Part shown: positions 1 to 9,164 of the stretch, in pieces
Layout: every line of letters starts with the position of its first letter
Numbering within the stretch: position 1 is the first letter of the stretch
Source: JAJFJD01 sp965228695
GTDB lineage: Bacteria > Pseudomonadota > Alphaproteobacteria > UBA8366
NCBI GenBank assembly: GCA_965228695.1
Contig: CBDDIB010000002.1
Coordinates: 1,798,001-1,862,000 of the forward strand
Direction: 5' to 3'
DNA: 64,000 bases
Program-made: the position numbers and the translations under genes
Notes under the pieces: generated by a model
Database searches by the model: none
What the model saw: the letters and a program-made list of their open reading frames with translations, nothing else
What the model was told of the DNA's origin: nothing

Positions 1-1254
1 CGGCACCTTTTGCTCCTTCCGCAGGGTGCGTTCGCCGGTCGCCATGTCGTAGTCGAAGGTCTGCTCCGGCGTTGTCATCGACGAGTAGATGAACCGCAGG
101 AACGTGGTCTCGTATTCGAGCCTTCCGAGCAGGCCGAGACTGTAGGCTTCCTCTTCGAAGGCGATTTCATGCTCGCGGCCGTCGGCCATGGCGCGGATGA
201 CGATGCGCGGCAGGCCGTTCTCGCGTTCCAGCCGCACCAGATAGTCGGCGAACATCTCGACCGAGACGATCAGCCGTCCGGCCGTGTGCGGCACGAGGTC
301 GGTCCAATGCGCACGGCCCGGATTGTCGACCGGCGTCGTGACGAGCTTGAAGTCTTCCGCATCGTCCGCGTTGGTCAGGATGATCAGCCGGTCGCCATGA
401 TGCGTGACCGTGAATTCGACTTCGGGGCTGCGCGGTTCGACCACGACCGGATCGCCGTCCGGATTGTCGGCGTCGATTAGCCGGACCTCCGACGTCTCGT
501 GGTCGTGACTGTCGATCACCAGGAAGCGGCCGCTCTCCGTCTCGCCGATCGAAAGGAAGAAACCGGCGTCCGGCTCCTCGTAGACGAGCACGTCGTCGGC
601 GACATCGGTGCCGATCTTGTGGCGAAATACCTGGGCGGGCCGATGATTGTCGTCGAGGACGGTGTAAAGGAGCGTCCGGTTGTCATTTGCCCAGACAACG
701 GCGCCGTGGGCGTTCGGAATTTCGTCCGGCAGCACGGTTCCGGTGTTCAGGTCCTTGATCTTGATCGTATAGATTTCCGATCCGTTCAGATCGACCGCGT
801 AGGCCAACAGCGCGTGGTCATTGCTGTGGTGGCAGGCGGCCAAGCTGAAGTACGATTGCCCCTCTGCCTCTTTGTCGCCGTGCAGCAGAACCTCTTCGTT
901 TTTTTCGTCTGCAATGCTACGCCGGCAGAAAATCGGATGCTGCCCGCCGGTTTCGTATCGCCGGTAATAAGCGAAATCGCCGTCGGGGTCCGGCACGCTC
1001 GAATCGTCTTCCTTGATGCGGCCCTTGAATTCTTCGAACAACTTTTCCTGCAACGCCTCGGTCGCCGCTAGCTTGGCCTTCGTGTAGTCGTTCTCGGATT
1101 CGAGATAGGCGCGGATAGCAGGGTCGAGGATGTCCGGCGTCCGCATGACCTCCTGCCATTGCGGGTCCTTCATCCAGGCATAGGGGTCTTCGAGCCGGTC
1201 GCCATGCCGTTCGGTGACCAGGGCATCCTGCTTTGCGATGGGAGTATCGGTCAT
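1..1254 (-). CDS. ptrB: Oligopeptidase B (S9A serine peptidase), N-terminal part, cut by window edge
   Basis: Reading from ATG at 1254 to the left edge gives 418 codons of open frame. The start (RHGDRLEDPYAWMKDP, then ENDYTKAKLAATEALQEKL) matches the N-terminus of prolyl-oligopeptidase-family enzymes of the oligopeptidase B type, which cleave short peptides after basic residues. What is present is the N-terminal helix and most of the seven-bladed beta-propeller (for example YYRRYETGGQHPIFCRR and the GDRLIILTNADDAEDFKLV blade). The alpha/beta-hydrolase domain carrying the catalytic Ser-Asp-His lies outside the window, so activity cannot be judged. Its ATG overlaps the stop of the upstream TetR gene by 4 bp (ATGA), so the two are very probably co-transcribed. 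Family assignment is firm; the subtype (PtrB versus a generic S9A member) less so. Confidence 0.85.
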   Translation of the reverse strand, partial: MTDTPIAKQDALVTERHGDRLEDPYAWMKDPQWQEVMRTPDILDPAIRAYLESENDYTKAKLAATEALQEKLFEEFKGRIKEDDSSVPDPDGDFAYYRRYETGGQHPIFCRRSIADEKNEEVLLHGDKEAEGQSYFSLAACHHSNDHALLAYAVDLNGSEIYTIKIKDLNTGTVLPDEIPNAHGAVVWANDNRTLLYTVLDDNHRPAQVFRHKIGTDVADDVLVYEEPDAGFFLSIGETESGRFLVIDSHDHETSEVRLIDADNPDGDPVVVEPRSPEVEFTVTHHGDRLIILTNADDAEDFKLVTTPVDNPGRAHWTDLVPHTAGRLIVSVEMFADYLVRLERENGLPRIVIRAMADGREHEIAFEEEAYSLGLLGRLEYETTFLRFIYSSMTTPEQTFDYDMATGERTLRKEQKVP

Positions 1255-1919
1255 GCGGTTGGCGTCGGCTCCTCGGATTCGGCCGGGCCGCTGCGGCGGC
1301 GGCCGCGTCGCGCCAGGACGGTCGCCATCGTGCGGTCGGCGAGGGCGAGGCGTCGTTTCAGGTATGCGCGCGTCTTTTCCTGGTTTTCGGAGTCGTCCCG
1401 CAGCCAAACGCGCAACGTGGCCAGGAACAGGCCGGTAAGGCCGACTTCCTCCATCTGCCGCTGTACGCCGGTGGCGTCGAGCTTGGCGGCTTCGCGAACC
1501 CATTGGATGGTGCGCGACAAATCGAATATGGCGGGCACCCAGTGATGCGGATGCGCGTACCAAAGTTTGGCCGACAGCATTTGACCGGTGACCCGCCGAT
1601 GCGGCGCCAGCGCGTCGAACCAGCGCATGATGACGAGTTCGAGGCGGTCGCGCGCCGGCAGGTCGTCGAAATCGTCCGGCGGCGGCTGCAGCATGGCGTC
1701 CCACCCGCTGCGGAACCAAGCATTCGCGACCGCATCCAGATCCTTGTAGTGCGTCAGGACATCGGCCATGGACAGGCCGAGCCGTTCCGCGACCACGCGC
1801 AGGCGGACCTTGCCCCAGCCATCGGCCTCCGCGATGTCCAGTGCGGTTTCAAGAATATCTTCGGCCGGGTCTTTCGCGCGGCTTTTCGCGCTTCCCTTGC
1901 TGCTTGCCGCCCGCGCCAT
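1251..1919 (-). CDS. TetR-type transcriptional regulator
   Basis: 222 aa, ATG at 1919 preceded by an AGGAG motif. Residues about 18-65 form a TetR-like three-helix DNA-binding domain (ILETALDIAEADGWGKVRL, then VVAERLGLSMADVLTHYKD). The rest is a helical ligand-binding or dimer domain rich in Trp, with an Arg-rich tail (ARRGRRRSG). It could control the overlapping oligopeptidase gene or the formaldehyde dehydrogenase gene just upstream on the same strand (gap 13 bp); the ligand is unknown. Some alphaproteobacterial proteins with this layout resemble COQ9/RpsU-divergent regulators, so the TetR label is at fold level only. Confidence 0.75.
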   Translation of the reverse strand: MARAASSKGSAKSRAKDPAEDILETALDIAEADGWGKVRLRVVAERLGLSMADVLTHYKDLDAVANAWFRSGWDAMLQPPPDDFDDLPARDRLELVIMRWFDALAPHRRVTGQMLSAKLWYAHPHHWVPAIFDLSRTIQWVREAAKLDATGVQRQMEEVGLTGLFLATLRVWLRDDSENQEKTRAYLKRRLALADRTMATVLARRGRRRSGPAESEEPTPTA

Positions 1920-1932
1920 CGCTGCTCCTGTG

Positions 1933-3042
1933 TCAGTAGGTTACGACGCTTCGGATCGACTCGCCTTCATGCATTAAATGAAATGCGTCGTTGATATTTT
2001 CAAGCGGCATGGTGTGGGTGATGAGATCGTCGATATTGATCTTCCCATCCATGTACCAGTCCACGATTTTCGGAACGTCGGTCCGGCCCTTGGCGCCGCC
2101 GAAGGCGGTGCCGCGCCAGACGCGTCCCGTGACCAGCTGGAAGGGGCGGGTGTTGATCTCCTGGCCCGCACCGGCGACGCCGATGATCGTGCTTTCGCCC
2201 CAACCCTTGTGGCAGCATTCGAGCGCTTGGCGCATCACATCGGTATTGCCGATACATTCGAAACTGTAGTCGGCGCCGCCGTTCGTCAAATCGACGAGGT
2301 GGTTGACCAAATCGTCGCCGACCTCCGTCGGGTTGACGAAATGCGTCATGCCGAACTTCTCGCCGAGCGCCTTTCTTTTGGGGTTCAAGTCGACGCCGAC
2401 GATCATGTTGGCGCCCACCATTTTCGCGCCCTGAATGACGTTGAGGCCGATTCCGCCGAGTCCGAAGACCACGACATTCGCGCCGGCCTCGACCTTGGCC
2501 GTGTTGATCACCGCGCCGATGCCGGTGGTAACGCCGCAGCCGATGTAGCAGATCTTGTCGAAGGGCGCATCTTCGCGAACCTTGGCGAGCGCGATCTCCG
2601 GCACGACCGTATGGTTGGCGAAGGTCGACGTGCCCATGTAGTGAAATATCCTGTCCTTGCCGATCGAGAAGCGGCTGGTGCCGTCGGGCATGACGCCCTG
2701 GCCCTGCGTCTCGCGGATCGCCTGGCAGAGATTGGTCTTGCCGCTCGTGCAGTATTCGCATTGCCGGCATTCCGGCGTGTAGAGCGGAATAACGTGGTCG
2801 CCTTTCTTCAGGCTGGTCACGCCGGGCCCGACATCGACAACGACGCCGGCGCCTTCATGGCCGAGGATCGCGGGAAAGACGCCTTCGGGGTCGGCGCCCG
2901 ATCGGGTGAATTCGTCGGTATGGCAGATGCCGGTCGCCCGAATTTCGACAAGGCATTCGCCTTCCCGGGGGCCGTCCAGTTCGACGGTTTCGATTGTCAG
3001 CGGTTCTCCCGCCTTATGTGCGACCGCGGCGCGCGTTTGCAT
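1933..3042 (-). CDS. frmA: S-(hydroxymethyl)glutathione dehydrogenase / class III alcohol dehydrogenase
   Basis: 369 aa, the normal length for class III ADH, with an AAGGAG ribosome-binding site before ATG 3042. It oxidises S-hydroxymethylglutathione, formed from formaldehyde and glutathione, to S-formylglutathione with NAD+. Visible ligands: catalytic zinc Cys40 and His62 (GHEGAG), and the four-cysteine structural zinc site Cys92, Cys95, Cys98 and Cys106. The Rossmann motif is GLGGIG. The YIGCGVTTGIGA and KGWGESTIIGVAGAG blocks are typical of the formaldehyde dehydrogenase class. No S-formylglutathione hydrolase is adjacent. Confidence 0.95.
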   Translation of the reverse strand: MQTRAAVAHKAGEPLTIETVELDGPREGECLVEIRATGICHTDEFTRSGADPEGVFPAILGHEGAGVVVDVGPGVTSLKKGDHVIPLYTPECRQCEYCTSGKTNLCQAIRETQGQGVMPDGTSRFSIGKDRIFHYMGTSTFANHTVVPEIALAKVREDAPFDKICYIGCGVTTGIGAVINTAKVEAGANVVVFGLGGIGLNVIQGAKMVGANMIVGVDLNPKRKALGEKFGMTHFVNPTEVGDDLVNHLVDLTNGGADYSFECIGNTDVMRQALECCHKGWGESTIIGVAGAGQEINTRPFQLVTGRVWRGTAFGGAKGRTDVPKIVDWYMDGKINIDDLITHTMPLENINDAFHLMHEGESIRSVVTY

Positions 3043-3178
3043 TGCCCATCTCCTTGCCTGATCCGGATTTGCCCGGTTTATGATTCATCCTAAGCCGCGA
3101 GCCTGTCAGAGCGTTCAAGTCAATTCAAGCGCCGCTGGCGAGCGGGGATAGAATTGCGACTGACGCGATAATACCGGA

Positions 3179-3685
3179 TTACTCGGCGCCGACCAGTAGT
3201 GTCCAATAATGGGACATGGTGACGCTGCCGCCGTCGCGGTCCCGGAACGCATAGCCCATGCCCGCGTCCTTGACCGCTTCGTCCAGGATCGCCGCGCGGT
3301 GGGCCGGCGAATTCATCCAGCCGGTGATTGCCTGCTGCACGTCACGTTGTCCGGCGGCGATATTTTCCAACAGCCGACGCCAGTTGTATCCGAACGCGTC
3401 GGCGCGGTCGGTCATGCGGGCCCCATCCGGAGTCTTGTGATCGAAAAAATCCCGCGCGGCCATGTCATCGGAATGAAGCTGGGCGGCGCGGTTCAGCCGA
3501 TCGTCCATCTGCAGCAGGCGAAGGCCGTTGCTCTCGCGGATCGCATTCAAGCGCCGCAGCATGTCCAATCGCCAAGCATCCCCTTCGATAAGCCGGTCGA
3601 GACTGTCGGCGGCCGCGATCCCCACCGGCATGGTCAGCCCCGTCAGGAGGAGGGTCGTTCGTGAGACAAAAGTTCGTCGGCGCAT
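3179..3685 (-). CDS. Secreted CAP-domain (SCP/PR-1-like) protein
   Basis: 168 aa from ATG 3685; an in-frame GTG at 3694 would add three residues and neither has a clear Shine-Dalgarno. The N-terminus MRRRTFVSRTTLLLTGLTMP, then an Ala-rich cleavage region, is a signal peptide; the paired arginines are compatible with Tat but the motif is imperfect. The mature part has bacterial CAP motifs: LNAIRESNGL, HSDDMAARDFFDHKTPDG, LLENIAAG, and NSPAHRAAILD followed by MSHYWTLLVG. The conserved His/Glu of the CAP cavity appear present. Role unknown; bacterial CAP proteins are extracytoplasmic and often envelope-associated. Confidence 0.85.
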   Translation of the reverse strand: MRRRTFVSRTTLLLTGLTMPVGIAAADSLDRLIEGDAWRLDMLRRLNAIRESNGLRLLQMDDRLNRAAQLHSDDMAARDFFDHKTPDGARMTDRADAFGYNWRRLLENIAAGQRDVQQAITGWMNSPAHRAAILDEAVKDAGMGYAFRDRDGGSVTMSHYWTLLVGAE

Positions 3686-3721
3686 GTCAATCACGTTGTG
3701 AGGCGGCCGCCTAAATCGATT

Positions 3722-4846
3722 TTATTGTATGACGATTTTCGGCGCTTTGCGTACCTCGCCGCCACCGGCGGTATCCAATTGCTCCCAAATCCGATTGGCG
3801 ATTGCGCGGAACGCCGCCGCATGATCCGAGTCGGGCCGGCTGGACACGATGGGGTGCCCGCCGTCGGACGTTTCCCGTATGTCGAGGTGCAACGGGATTT
3901 CGCCCAGGAATTCCACGCCGAGCCGCTCCGCCTCGTCGCGGGCGCCGCCATGACCGAAGATGTCAGCCTGATGACCGCAACTTGGACACAGGAAATAGCT
4001 CATATTCTCGATGATGCCGAGCACGGGCACGTCGACCTTGCGGAACATGTTCAGCCCCTTGCGGGCGTCGAGCAGCGCGATGTCCTGCGGGGTCGAGACG
4101 ATCACCGCCCCGGCCAACGGCACCTGTTGCGCCATAGTGAGTTGCGCATCGCCGGTGCCCGGCGGCATATCGACGACCATGATGTCCAACTCGCCCCAGT
4201 TCACGTCGCGCAGCATCTGCTGCAGGGCGCTCATCACCATCGGGCCGCGCCAAATCATCGGCGTTTCCTCGTCGACCAGGAAACCCATGGACATGACCTT
4301 GATGCCGTAATTCTCCATTGGCTCCAAGATTTTCCCATCGGCCGAGGACGGTTTGTCCGAGATTCCCATCATGCGAGGTTGCGATGGGCCATAGATATCG
4401 GCGTCGAGCAGCCCGACCTTAAGGCCGCTTGCCGCGAAGCCCAATGCCAGGTTGACCGCGGCGGTGGATTTGCCGACCCCGCCCTTTCCGCTGGCGACCG
4501 CCACGATATTCTTGACCCCAGGCGCCAAGGGCTTCGTTTCCTGCTGCTGTTGGGGGGCGTGCTGGCCGCGCGGCGGCGGTGCGCTTTGGGTCTGTGGCCG
4601 ATGGGCGGTCAGAACGACGGTTGCCGAGACGACTCCGGGCATTTCATGGACGGATCGTTCGACTGTTTTCCGCAGCGGCTCGAGGGCCGGGCCTTTATCC
4701 GGGGCGACTTCGATCGAGAACCCGACGTTGCCGTCCTTCACAACGAGTCCGGTAACCATTCCCAAAGAAACAATGTCCTGACCGGTTTCCGGCTCCACGA
4801 TACCCTTTAGCCGGGCCAAAACGTCGGCTTCGGTTACCTGCGCCAT
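3722..4846 (-). CDS. mrp: Mrp/ApbC-type Fe-S cluster carrier ATPase
   Basis: 374 aa. Residues 1-85 are a DUF59/MIP18-like domain (VLARLKGIVEPETGQDIVSLGMV). A Pro/Gln-rich linker follows, then a ParA-like P-loop ATPase with deviant Walker A GKGGVGKST at about residue 120 and the switch DMPPGTGDAQLT. The CPSC pair in SYFLCPSCGHQADIFG is the expected cluster-binding CxxC. These proteins hold and transfer [4Fe-4S] clusters to apo-enzymes in the cytoplasm. It is divergent from hflK, with 170 bp between the starts. Confidence 0.93.
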   Translation of the reverse strand: MAQVTEADVLARLKGIVEPETGQDIVSLGMVTGLVVKDGNVGFSIEVAPDKGPALEPLRKTVERSVHEMPGVVSATVVLTAHRPQTQSAPPPRGQHAPQQQQETKPLAPGVKNIVAVASGKGGVGKSTAAVNLALGFAASGLKVGLLDADIYGPSQPRMMGISDKPSSADGKILEPMENYGIKVMSMGFLVDEETPMIWRGPMVMSALQQMLRDVNWGELDIMVVDMPPGTGDAQLTMAQQVPLAGAVIVSTPQDIALLDARKGLNMFRKVDVPVLGIIENMSYFLCPSCGHQADIFGHGGARDEAERLGVEFLGEIPLHLDIRETSDGGHPIVSSRPDSDHAAAFRAIANRIWEQLDTAGGGEVRKAPKIVIQ

Positions 4847-4900
4847 GCTTGAAAACTCCCAAATATCCCCAATATGCCTTGGACAAACATTTTTTCGAAT

Positions 4901-4929
4901 TTGCGTGCCCGGCTAGGCTGTCATATATG
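4901..4929 (+). promoter_or_regulatory. Possible sigma70-like promoter for hflK
   Basis: TTGCGT (4901-4906) and TATATG (4924-4929) are separated by 17 bp in the mrp-hflK divergent spacer, about 90 bp upstream of hflK. Both hexamers match consensus only partly, so this is a weak prediction. Confidence 0.25.
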
Positions 4930-5016
4930 ATCCCGACCCCGGTTGGAAAGTGCCGACCGGTAGCTATCATTAGACGCACGTAAACAGCGGAAATTACAAG
5001 GCGGGAGAAAAGTTCC

Positions 5017-6222
5017 ATGCCATGGCAGAATCAAGGCGGCGGTGGCGGCCCCTGGGGGGGCGGCAGCGGTGGTGGCGGCGGCGGCGGTCAAGGGCCGTGG
5101 GGTGGACGCGGCGGTGGCGGCGGCGGTGGCACACCCCCGCCGGATCTCGAAGAGATGCTGCGCCGCAGTCAAGACCGGCTTAAAACGATCTTCCCGGGCG
5201 GCGGCTCCGCCGGCAAGCTATTGCCCCTGATCATTGTCGTGGTCTTGGGATTATGGTTCGCGACGGGGTTCTACCGCGTGCAGCCGGACGAACAGGGCGT
5301 TGAGCTTGTGTTCGGCAAATGGAACGGCAATACGACGACCGAAGGCTTGCATTGGAACTGGCCCGGGCCGATCGGCGATGTCTTTACGCCGAAGGTCACA
5401 CGGTCGAACCGCGTGCAGGTCGGATATCGTGCTGGCAGCGAAGGCTCGCGGCGCGGCGCTTCCGAACGGGACGTGACGGAAGAAAGCGTCATGCTGACGA
5501 GCGACGAAAATATCGTCGACCTTCAGTTCACTGTTCTTTGGAAGATCAAGAACGCCGGCGAATTCTTGTTCAACATCCGGAACCCGGAAGGGACGGTGAA
5601 GATTGCCGCCGAAAGCGTGATGCGAGAAGTCGTCGGTCAAACGAATTTCGACCAGGCGGTCACTGTGGGACGCGAGGAAATCGAAGCACGGGCCAACGAT
5701 CTGTTGCAGGTTATTCTCGATCAATATGGCGCGGGGATTTTGATCGAAGCCGTACAGTTGCAGAAATCCGATCCGCCCCCCGATGTTATCGATGCCTTCA
5801 ACGACGTGCAGCGGGCCCGGCAGGATAAATCGCGCCTGAAGAACCAAGCCGAGGCCTATGCCAATTCCATCGTTCCGGAAGCCCGCGGTCAGGCGGAGCA
5901 GATGGTCCGGGATGCGGAAGCCTATCGTGAGCGACTGCTCAAGGAAGCGGAAGGTGAGGCAAAACGCTTCACGTCGGTCTATGAAGCTTACAAGACGGCA
6001 CCGGAAGTGACCCGGCGGCGCATGTATCTGGAAACGATGGGCAATGTGTTTGGATCGGCGCAGAAGGTGATCGTCGACCAGAATGGCGAATCGAGCCAAG
6101 GCGTCGTTCCTTATTTGCCGTTGCCTGAGATTCAGAAACGCGTCCGGTCGGGTGCGGATTCGTCATCGACGTCATCGCAACCGGCAAATTCGCCTGCGGC
6201 GACGCAGCCTGCACAACGCTAG
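5017..6222 (+). CDS. hflK: HflK, FtsH-associated SPFH/prohibitin-family membrane protein
   Basis: 401 aa, ATG 5017 after GGGAGAAA. The first 45 residues are an extreme Gly-rich segment with WGG repeats, normal for HflK. A single membrane span follows (about 65-88, LLPLIIVVVLGLWFATGFY), then a periplasmic SPFH/band-7 domain, a long charged helical region (ARGQAEQMVRDAEAYRERLLKEAEGEAKRF) and a Ser/Thr/Pro tail. With HflC it forms the large cage around the FtsH protease that moderates membrane-protein degradation. It heads the hflK-hflC-DUF2065-degP run, spaced 16 bp from hflC. Confidence 0.96.
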   Translation: MPWQNQGGGGGPWGGGSGGGGGGGQGPWGGRGGGGGGGTPPPDLEEMLRRSQDRLKTIFPGGGSAGKLLPLIIVVVLGLWFATGFYRVQPDEQGVELVFGKWNGNTTTEGLHWNWPGPIGDVFTPKVTRSNRVQVGYRAGSEGSRRGASERDVTEESVMLTSDENIVDLQFTVLWKIKNAGEFLFNIRNPEGTVKIAAESVMREVVGQTNFDQAVTVGREEIEARANDLLQVILDQYGAGILIEAVQLQKSDPPPDVIDAFNDVQRARQDKSRLKNQAEAYANSIVPEARGQAEQMVRDAEAYRERLLKEAEGEAKRFTSVYEAYKTAPEVTRRRMYLETMGNVFGSAQKVIVDQNGESSQGVVPYLPLPEIQKRVRSGADSSSTSSQPANSPAATQPAQR

Positions 6223-6238
6223 GCGAGAGGAATAGGCC

Positions 6239-7120
6239 ATGAAAAATAAACTGTTCGTTCTCGGTATCGTGGTTGTCGTGCTGGTCATCGCCGGTGCCAA
6301 TGCGCTGTTTACCGTACATCAGACCAAACAGGCTATCGTTCTGCAGTTCGGTGAGGCCAAGCGGGTCATCAAGGAGCCGGGCCTGGCGGTCAAAATTCCG
6401 GTCATTCAAGAGACGGTGTTTTATGACAATCGGGTCCTCGACCTCGATCCCCCGTCCTTCGAAGTTCTGCTGACCGACAAGAAGCGCATCATTATCGACG
6501 CATATGCGCGTTATCAGATCATTGATCCGTTGCAATTCTTCCGACGGGTGCGCACCGAAGCAACCCTTCGCGACCGCTTCGGCAAGATTATCAACTCGAG
6601 CCTTCGTCGTGTGATCGCCACCGTACCGTTGCGGGACGTTCTATCGGAGAAGCGCGACGATATCATGACGCAAATCCAGGCCGTGGTCGCGGGGCCGGCG
6701 GAATCTTTCGGAATCAAGATCGTCGACGTTCGCATCGGACGGACCGAACTGCCCACCCAGACGCGGCAATCGGTGTTCAGCAGAATGCGGACGGAACGTG
6801 AGCGGGAAGCACGCGAGCTTCGCGCGGAAGGCGGCGAGGAAGCGCAGAAAATTCGCGCGCAAGCCGACCTGGAACGTACCGTCTTGATCGCCGACGCGGA
6901 GCGGCAGGCTCAGATCCTTCGCGGTGAGGGTGAAGGCGGCCGGAATCTGATCCTCGGCAAGGCCTACGGCCAGGACCCGGCGTTCTTCGATTTCTATAAG
7001 TCGCTGGCGGAATACCAGAAAAATCTGGTGGATAGCGACACGACGATGGTGTTGAGCCCCGACAGCGAGTTCTTCCGCTTCTTCGGAAGCGGCGGTCGAA
7101 GCGAAGGCCAGAAGAAATAG
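6239..7120 (+). CDS. hflC: HflC, partner of HflK in the FtsH complex
   Basis: 293 aa, starting with an N-terminal membrane anchor (LFVLGIVVVVLVIAGANALF) followed by a band-7 domain (TKQAIVLQFGEAKRVIKEPGLAVKIP) and the alanine/glutamate-rich helix with EREREARELRAEGGEEAQKIRAQAD. Length and layout are those of HflC, and it lies directly behind hflK. It forms the hetero-oligomeric periplasmic cage with HflK. Confidence 0.96.
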   Translation: MKNKLFVLGIVVVVLVIAGANALFTVHQTKQAIVLQFGEAKRVIKEPGLAVKIPVIQETVFYDNRVLDLDPPSFEVLLTDKKRIIIDAYARYQIIDPLQFFRRVRTEATLRDRFGKIINSSLRRVIATVPLRDVLSEKRDDIMTQIQAVVAGPAESFGIKIVDVRIGRTELPTQTRQSVFSRMRTEREREARELRAEGGEEAQKIRAQADLERTVLIADAERQAQILRGEGEGGRNLILGKAYGQDPAFFDFYKSLAEYQKNLVDSDTTMVLSPDSEFFRFFGSGGRSEGQKK

Positions 7121-7144
7121 GCCAAAGCCGCGCGTGGGCGTTAT

Positions 7145-7330
7145 ATGCTCGATTTTCTGACGGCCGTGGGCCTCGTTCTCGTGCTGGAGGGGGTGCTGTA
7201 CGCCCTATTTCCGGCCGGCATGCAGCGCATGATGGAGCAGGCGCTTCAATTGTCGCCCAATATGCTACGCAAAGGCGGCTTGATCGCCGCCTTCGTCGGG
7301 TTTGCGATCGTTTGGATGATACGGAGTTGA
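7145..7330 (+). CDS. DUF2065 small membrane protein
   Basis: 61 aa with two predicted membrane helices (FLTAVGLVLVLEGVLYALF and GGLIAAFVGFAIVWMIRS) joined by the PAGMQRMMEQALQLSPNMLRKGG loop, which is the DUF2065 pattern. It sits 24 bp after hflC and before a DegP protease, the conserved location of this family in many proteobacteria. Function is unknown; linkage suggests an accessory role in envelope quality control. Confidence 0.88.
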   Translation: MLDFLTAVGLVLVLEGVLYALFPAGMQRMMEQALQLSPNMLRKGGLIAAFVGFAIVWMIRS

Positions 7331-7520
7331 CGATTTTGGGGGCGGCGAAACCTGTGCCGATAACGTTTTCGTCGCTAATTTGTTAACCCGGTTTCGGCCG
7401 TCCTGGGATATATTCATGGACGACCGTTGAATTTGGTTGTGCGTGATGCCAAATCGGTCGATAGAGCGACCGGCAGGCCTGGACAAGCGCTTGGCCCGGG
7501 TCGTGCTGACGCGGAATTTA

Positions 7521-9041
7521 ATGATCAACAAGTCGATGCGTGATGCCAATATGATTTCAATCCAACGCACTATGCCGTTTGGCCGCAACTGGCTGGTTTT
7601 GTTTGCTTTGGCCGTGGTCGCGGTCTGGACGCCGAATTCCGCGGATGCCCGCAGCGCCCCGGATACTTTCGCGGACCTCGCGGAGAAATTGTTGCCCGCT
7701 GTCGTCAATATTTCGACGACGCAGAAGGTCGCCGGGCGCAGCACCGAGGATCTACCGCAGTTCGACTTCCCGCCGGGATCGCCCTTCCGGGAGTTTTTCG
7801 ATCAATTCCAGCGCAAGCGACGCGATGCGCCGCAGCGTCGCGGGACCTCGCTGGGATCCGGCTTCATCATCGACAAGACCGGCTACATCGTAACCAACAA
7901 TCACGTCATCGAAGGCGCGGATCAGATCACCGCAGTGCTGCAGGACGAGCGAAAGTTCGAGGCCAAGCTCATCGGCCGTGATCCCAAGACCGATCTCGCG
8001 CTGCTGAAGGTAAAGACGACTAAGGACTTGCCCTATGTTCCGTTCGGGTCGTCCGATTCCGCGCGCGTCGGCGATTGGGTTTTGGCGATCGGCAATCCGT
8101 TGGGTCTCGGCGGTACGGTGACGGCCGGCATCATTTCGGCGCGCGGCCGGGACATCCGGTCCGGCCCGTATGACGATTACATTCAGACCGATGCGCCGAT
8201 CAACCGCGGCAATTCCGGCGGGCCCTTGTTCAACATGAAGGGCGAAGTGGTCGGCATCAACACTGCGATCCTGTCCCCGTCCGGCGGCAGCATCGGCATC
8301 GGTTTCTCGATCCCGTCGCAGCTTGCAGTCGGTGTTATCGATCAACTCCGCAAATACGGTTCGACTCGGCGGGGCTGGTTGGGCGTACAAATCCAGGCGG
8401 TGACCGAAGAGATCGCCGAGAGCCTCGGGCTCGACAAACCCTATGGCGCGCTTGTCGCGGGCGTCGTGAAGAAAAGCCCCGCGGAAGCGTCCGGGTTCAA
8501 GACCGGCGACGTCATCCTTTCTTTCGATGGCCGCCGCGTTCCGGAGTCGCGCCGTCTGCCCCGAATGGTTGCGGAAACCGATGTCGGCAAGGCGGTGAGC
8601 GTCGAAGTGTGGCGTAACGGCAAGAAAACCAAACTCTCCGTGAAACTCGGCGAGCTCGAAAAAGTGGATCAGGCCTCGCTTTCCTCGTCCGGCAGCGAGC
8701 CGGCGACGGGCAAGGGCGGGCGGGAGTTCAAGGAACTCGGGCTCAGCCTTGCACCGTTGAGCAAGGAAATGGCCAGTAAGTTTGATCTCGAGGAAGGGGT
8801 CGAAGGGCTGGTCGTGACCGATGTCGGCGCCGAAAGCAACGCTTCCGAAAAGGGGCTGAAACCCGGCGACATCATCGTGGAGATTAATCAGGAAAAAGTG
8901 AAATCCATTAAGGATGTCGCGGAACAGGTCGAGAAGGCTGAAAAGGCCGGCCGCCGGTCGGTATTGCTGCTCGTCAAGTTCCGGCAGGGCGAAGATCCGC
9001 TCCGCTTCGTGCCGCTGCGGCTCTCCAAGAAAGACGGCTGA
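7521..9041 (+). CDS. degP: DegP/HtrA-family periplasmic serine protease with two PDZ domains
   Basis: 506 aa from ATG 7521, chosen because GGAA lies just upstream; in-frame ATGs at 7536, 7551 and 7572 are alternatives and the last would give a compact signal peptide (PFGRNWLVLFALAVVAVW...ADA). Trypsin-like triad counted from 7521: His128 (NNHVIEG), Asp158 (KTDLALL) and Ser232 (RGNSGGPLF). Two PDZ domains follow, about 275-365 and 400-500. A flexible segment rich in basic residues (QFQRKRRDAPQRRG) precedes the protease core, as in DegP/MucD. It degrades or chaperones misfolded periplasmic proteins. A 190-bp gap after the DUF2065 gene may hold its own promoter. Confidence 0.93.
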   Translation: MINKSMRDANMISIQRTMPFGRNWLVLFALAVVAVWTPNSADARSAPDTFADLAEKLLPAVVNISTTQKVAGRSTEDLPQFDFPPGSPFREFFDQFQRKRRDAPQRRGTSLGSGFIIDKTGYIVTNNHVIEGADQITAVLQDERKFEAKLIGRDPKTDLALLKVKTTKDLPYVPFGSSDSARVGDWVLAIGNPLGLGGTVTAGIISARGRDIRSGPYDDYIQTDAPINRGNSGGPLFNMKGEVVGINTAILSPSGGSIGIGFSIPSQLAVGVIDQLRKYGSTRRGWLGVQIQAVTEEIAESLGLDKPYGALVAGVVKKSPAEASGFKTGDVILSFDGRRVPESRRLPRMVAETDVGKAVSVEVWRNGKKTKLSVKLGELEKVDQASLSSSGSEPATGKGGREFKELGLSLAPLSKEMASKFDLEEGVEGLVVTDVGAESNASEKGLKPGDIIVEINQEKVKSIKDVAEQVEKAEKAGRRSVLLLVKFRQGEDPLRFVPLRLSKKDG

Positions 9042-9056
9042 CCAACGGGCCCAGGA

Positions 9057-9084
9057 GATACCCGGGCGGGGATACCCGGGCGGG
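9057..9084. repeat. Perfect tandem duplication of a 14-bp unit
   Basis: The unit GATACCCGGGCGGG occurs at 9057-9070 and again at 9071-9084, 15 bp after the degP stop. Each copy contains the palindrome CCCGGG, so the two can pair as a G/C-rich hairpin. It may act as a 3' end structure for degP mRNA; no T-run follows. Confidence 0.8.
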
Positions 9085-9164
9085 TTGCGGCGCCGGTTTT
9101 GCATTCGCCCTAGCAAGCGAATAAGCTGGCGGCCTGCCTCGGCATAACCTTTGGATTCCCGAAT

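Noticed and set aside
9057..9084. CRISPR-like repeat
   Set aside because: Only two directly abutting copies with no spacer and no cas genes.
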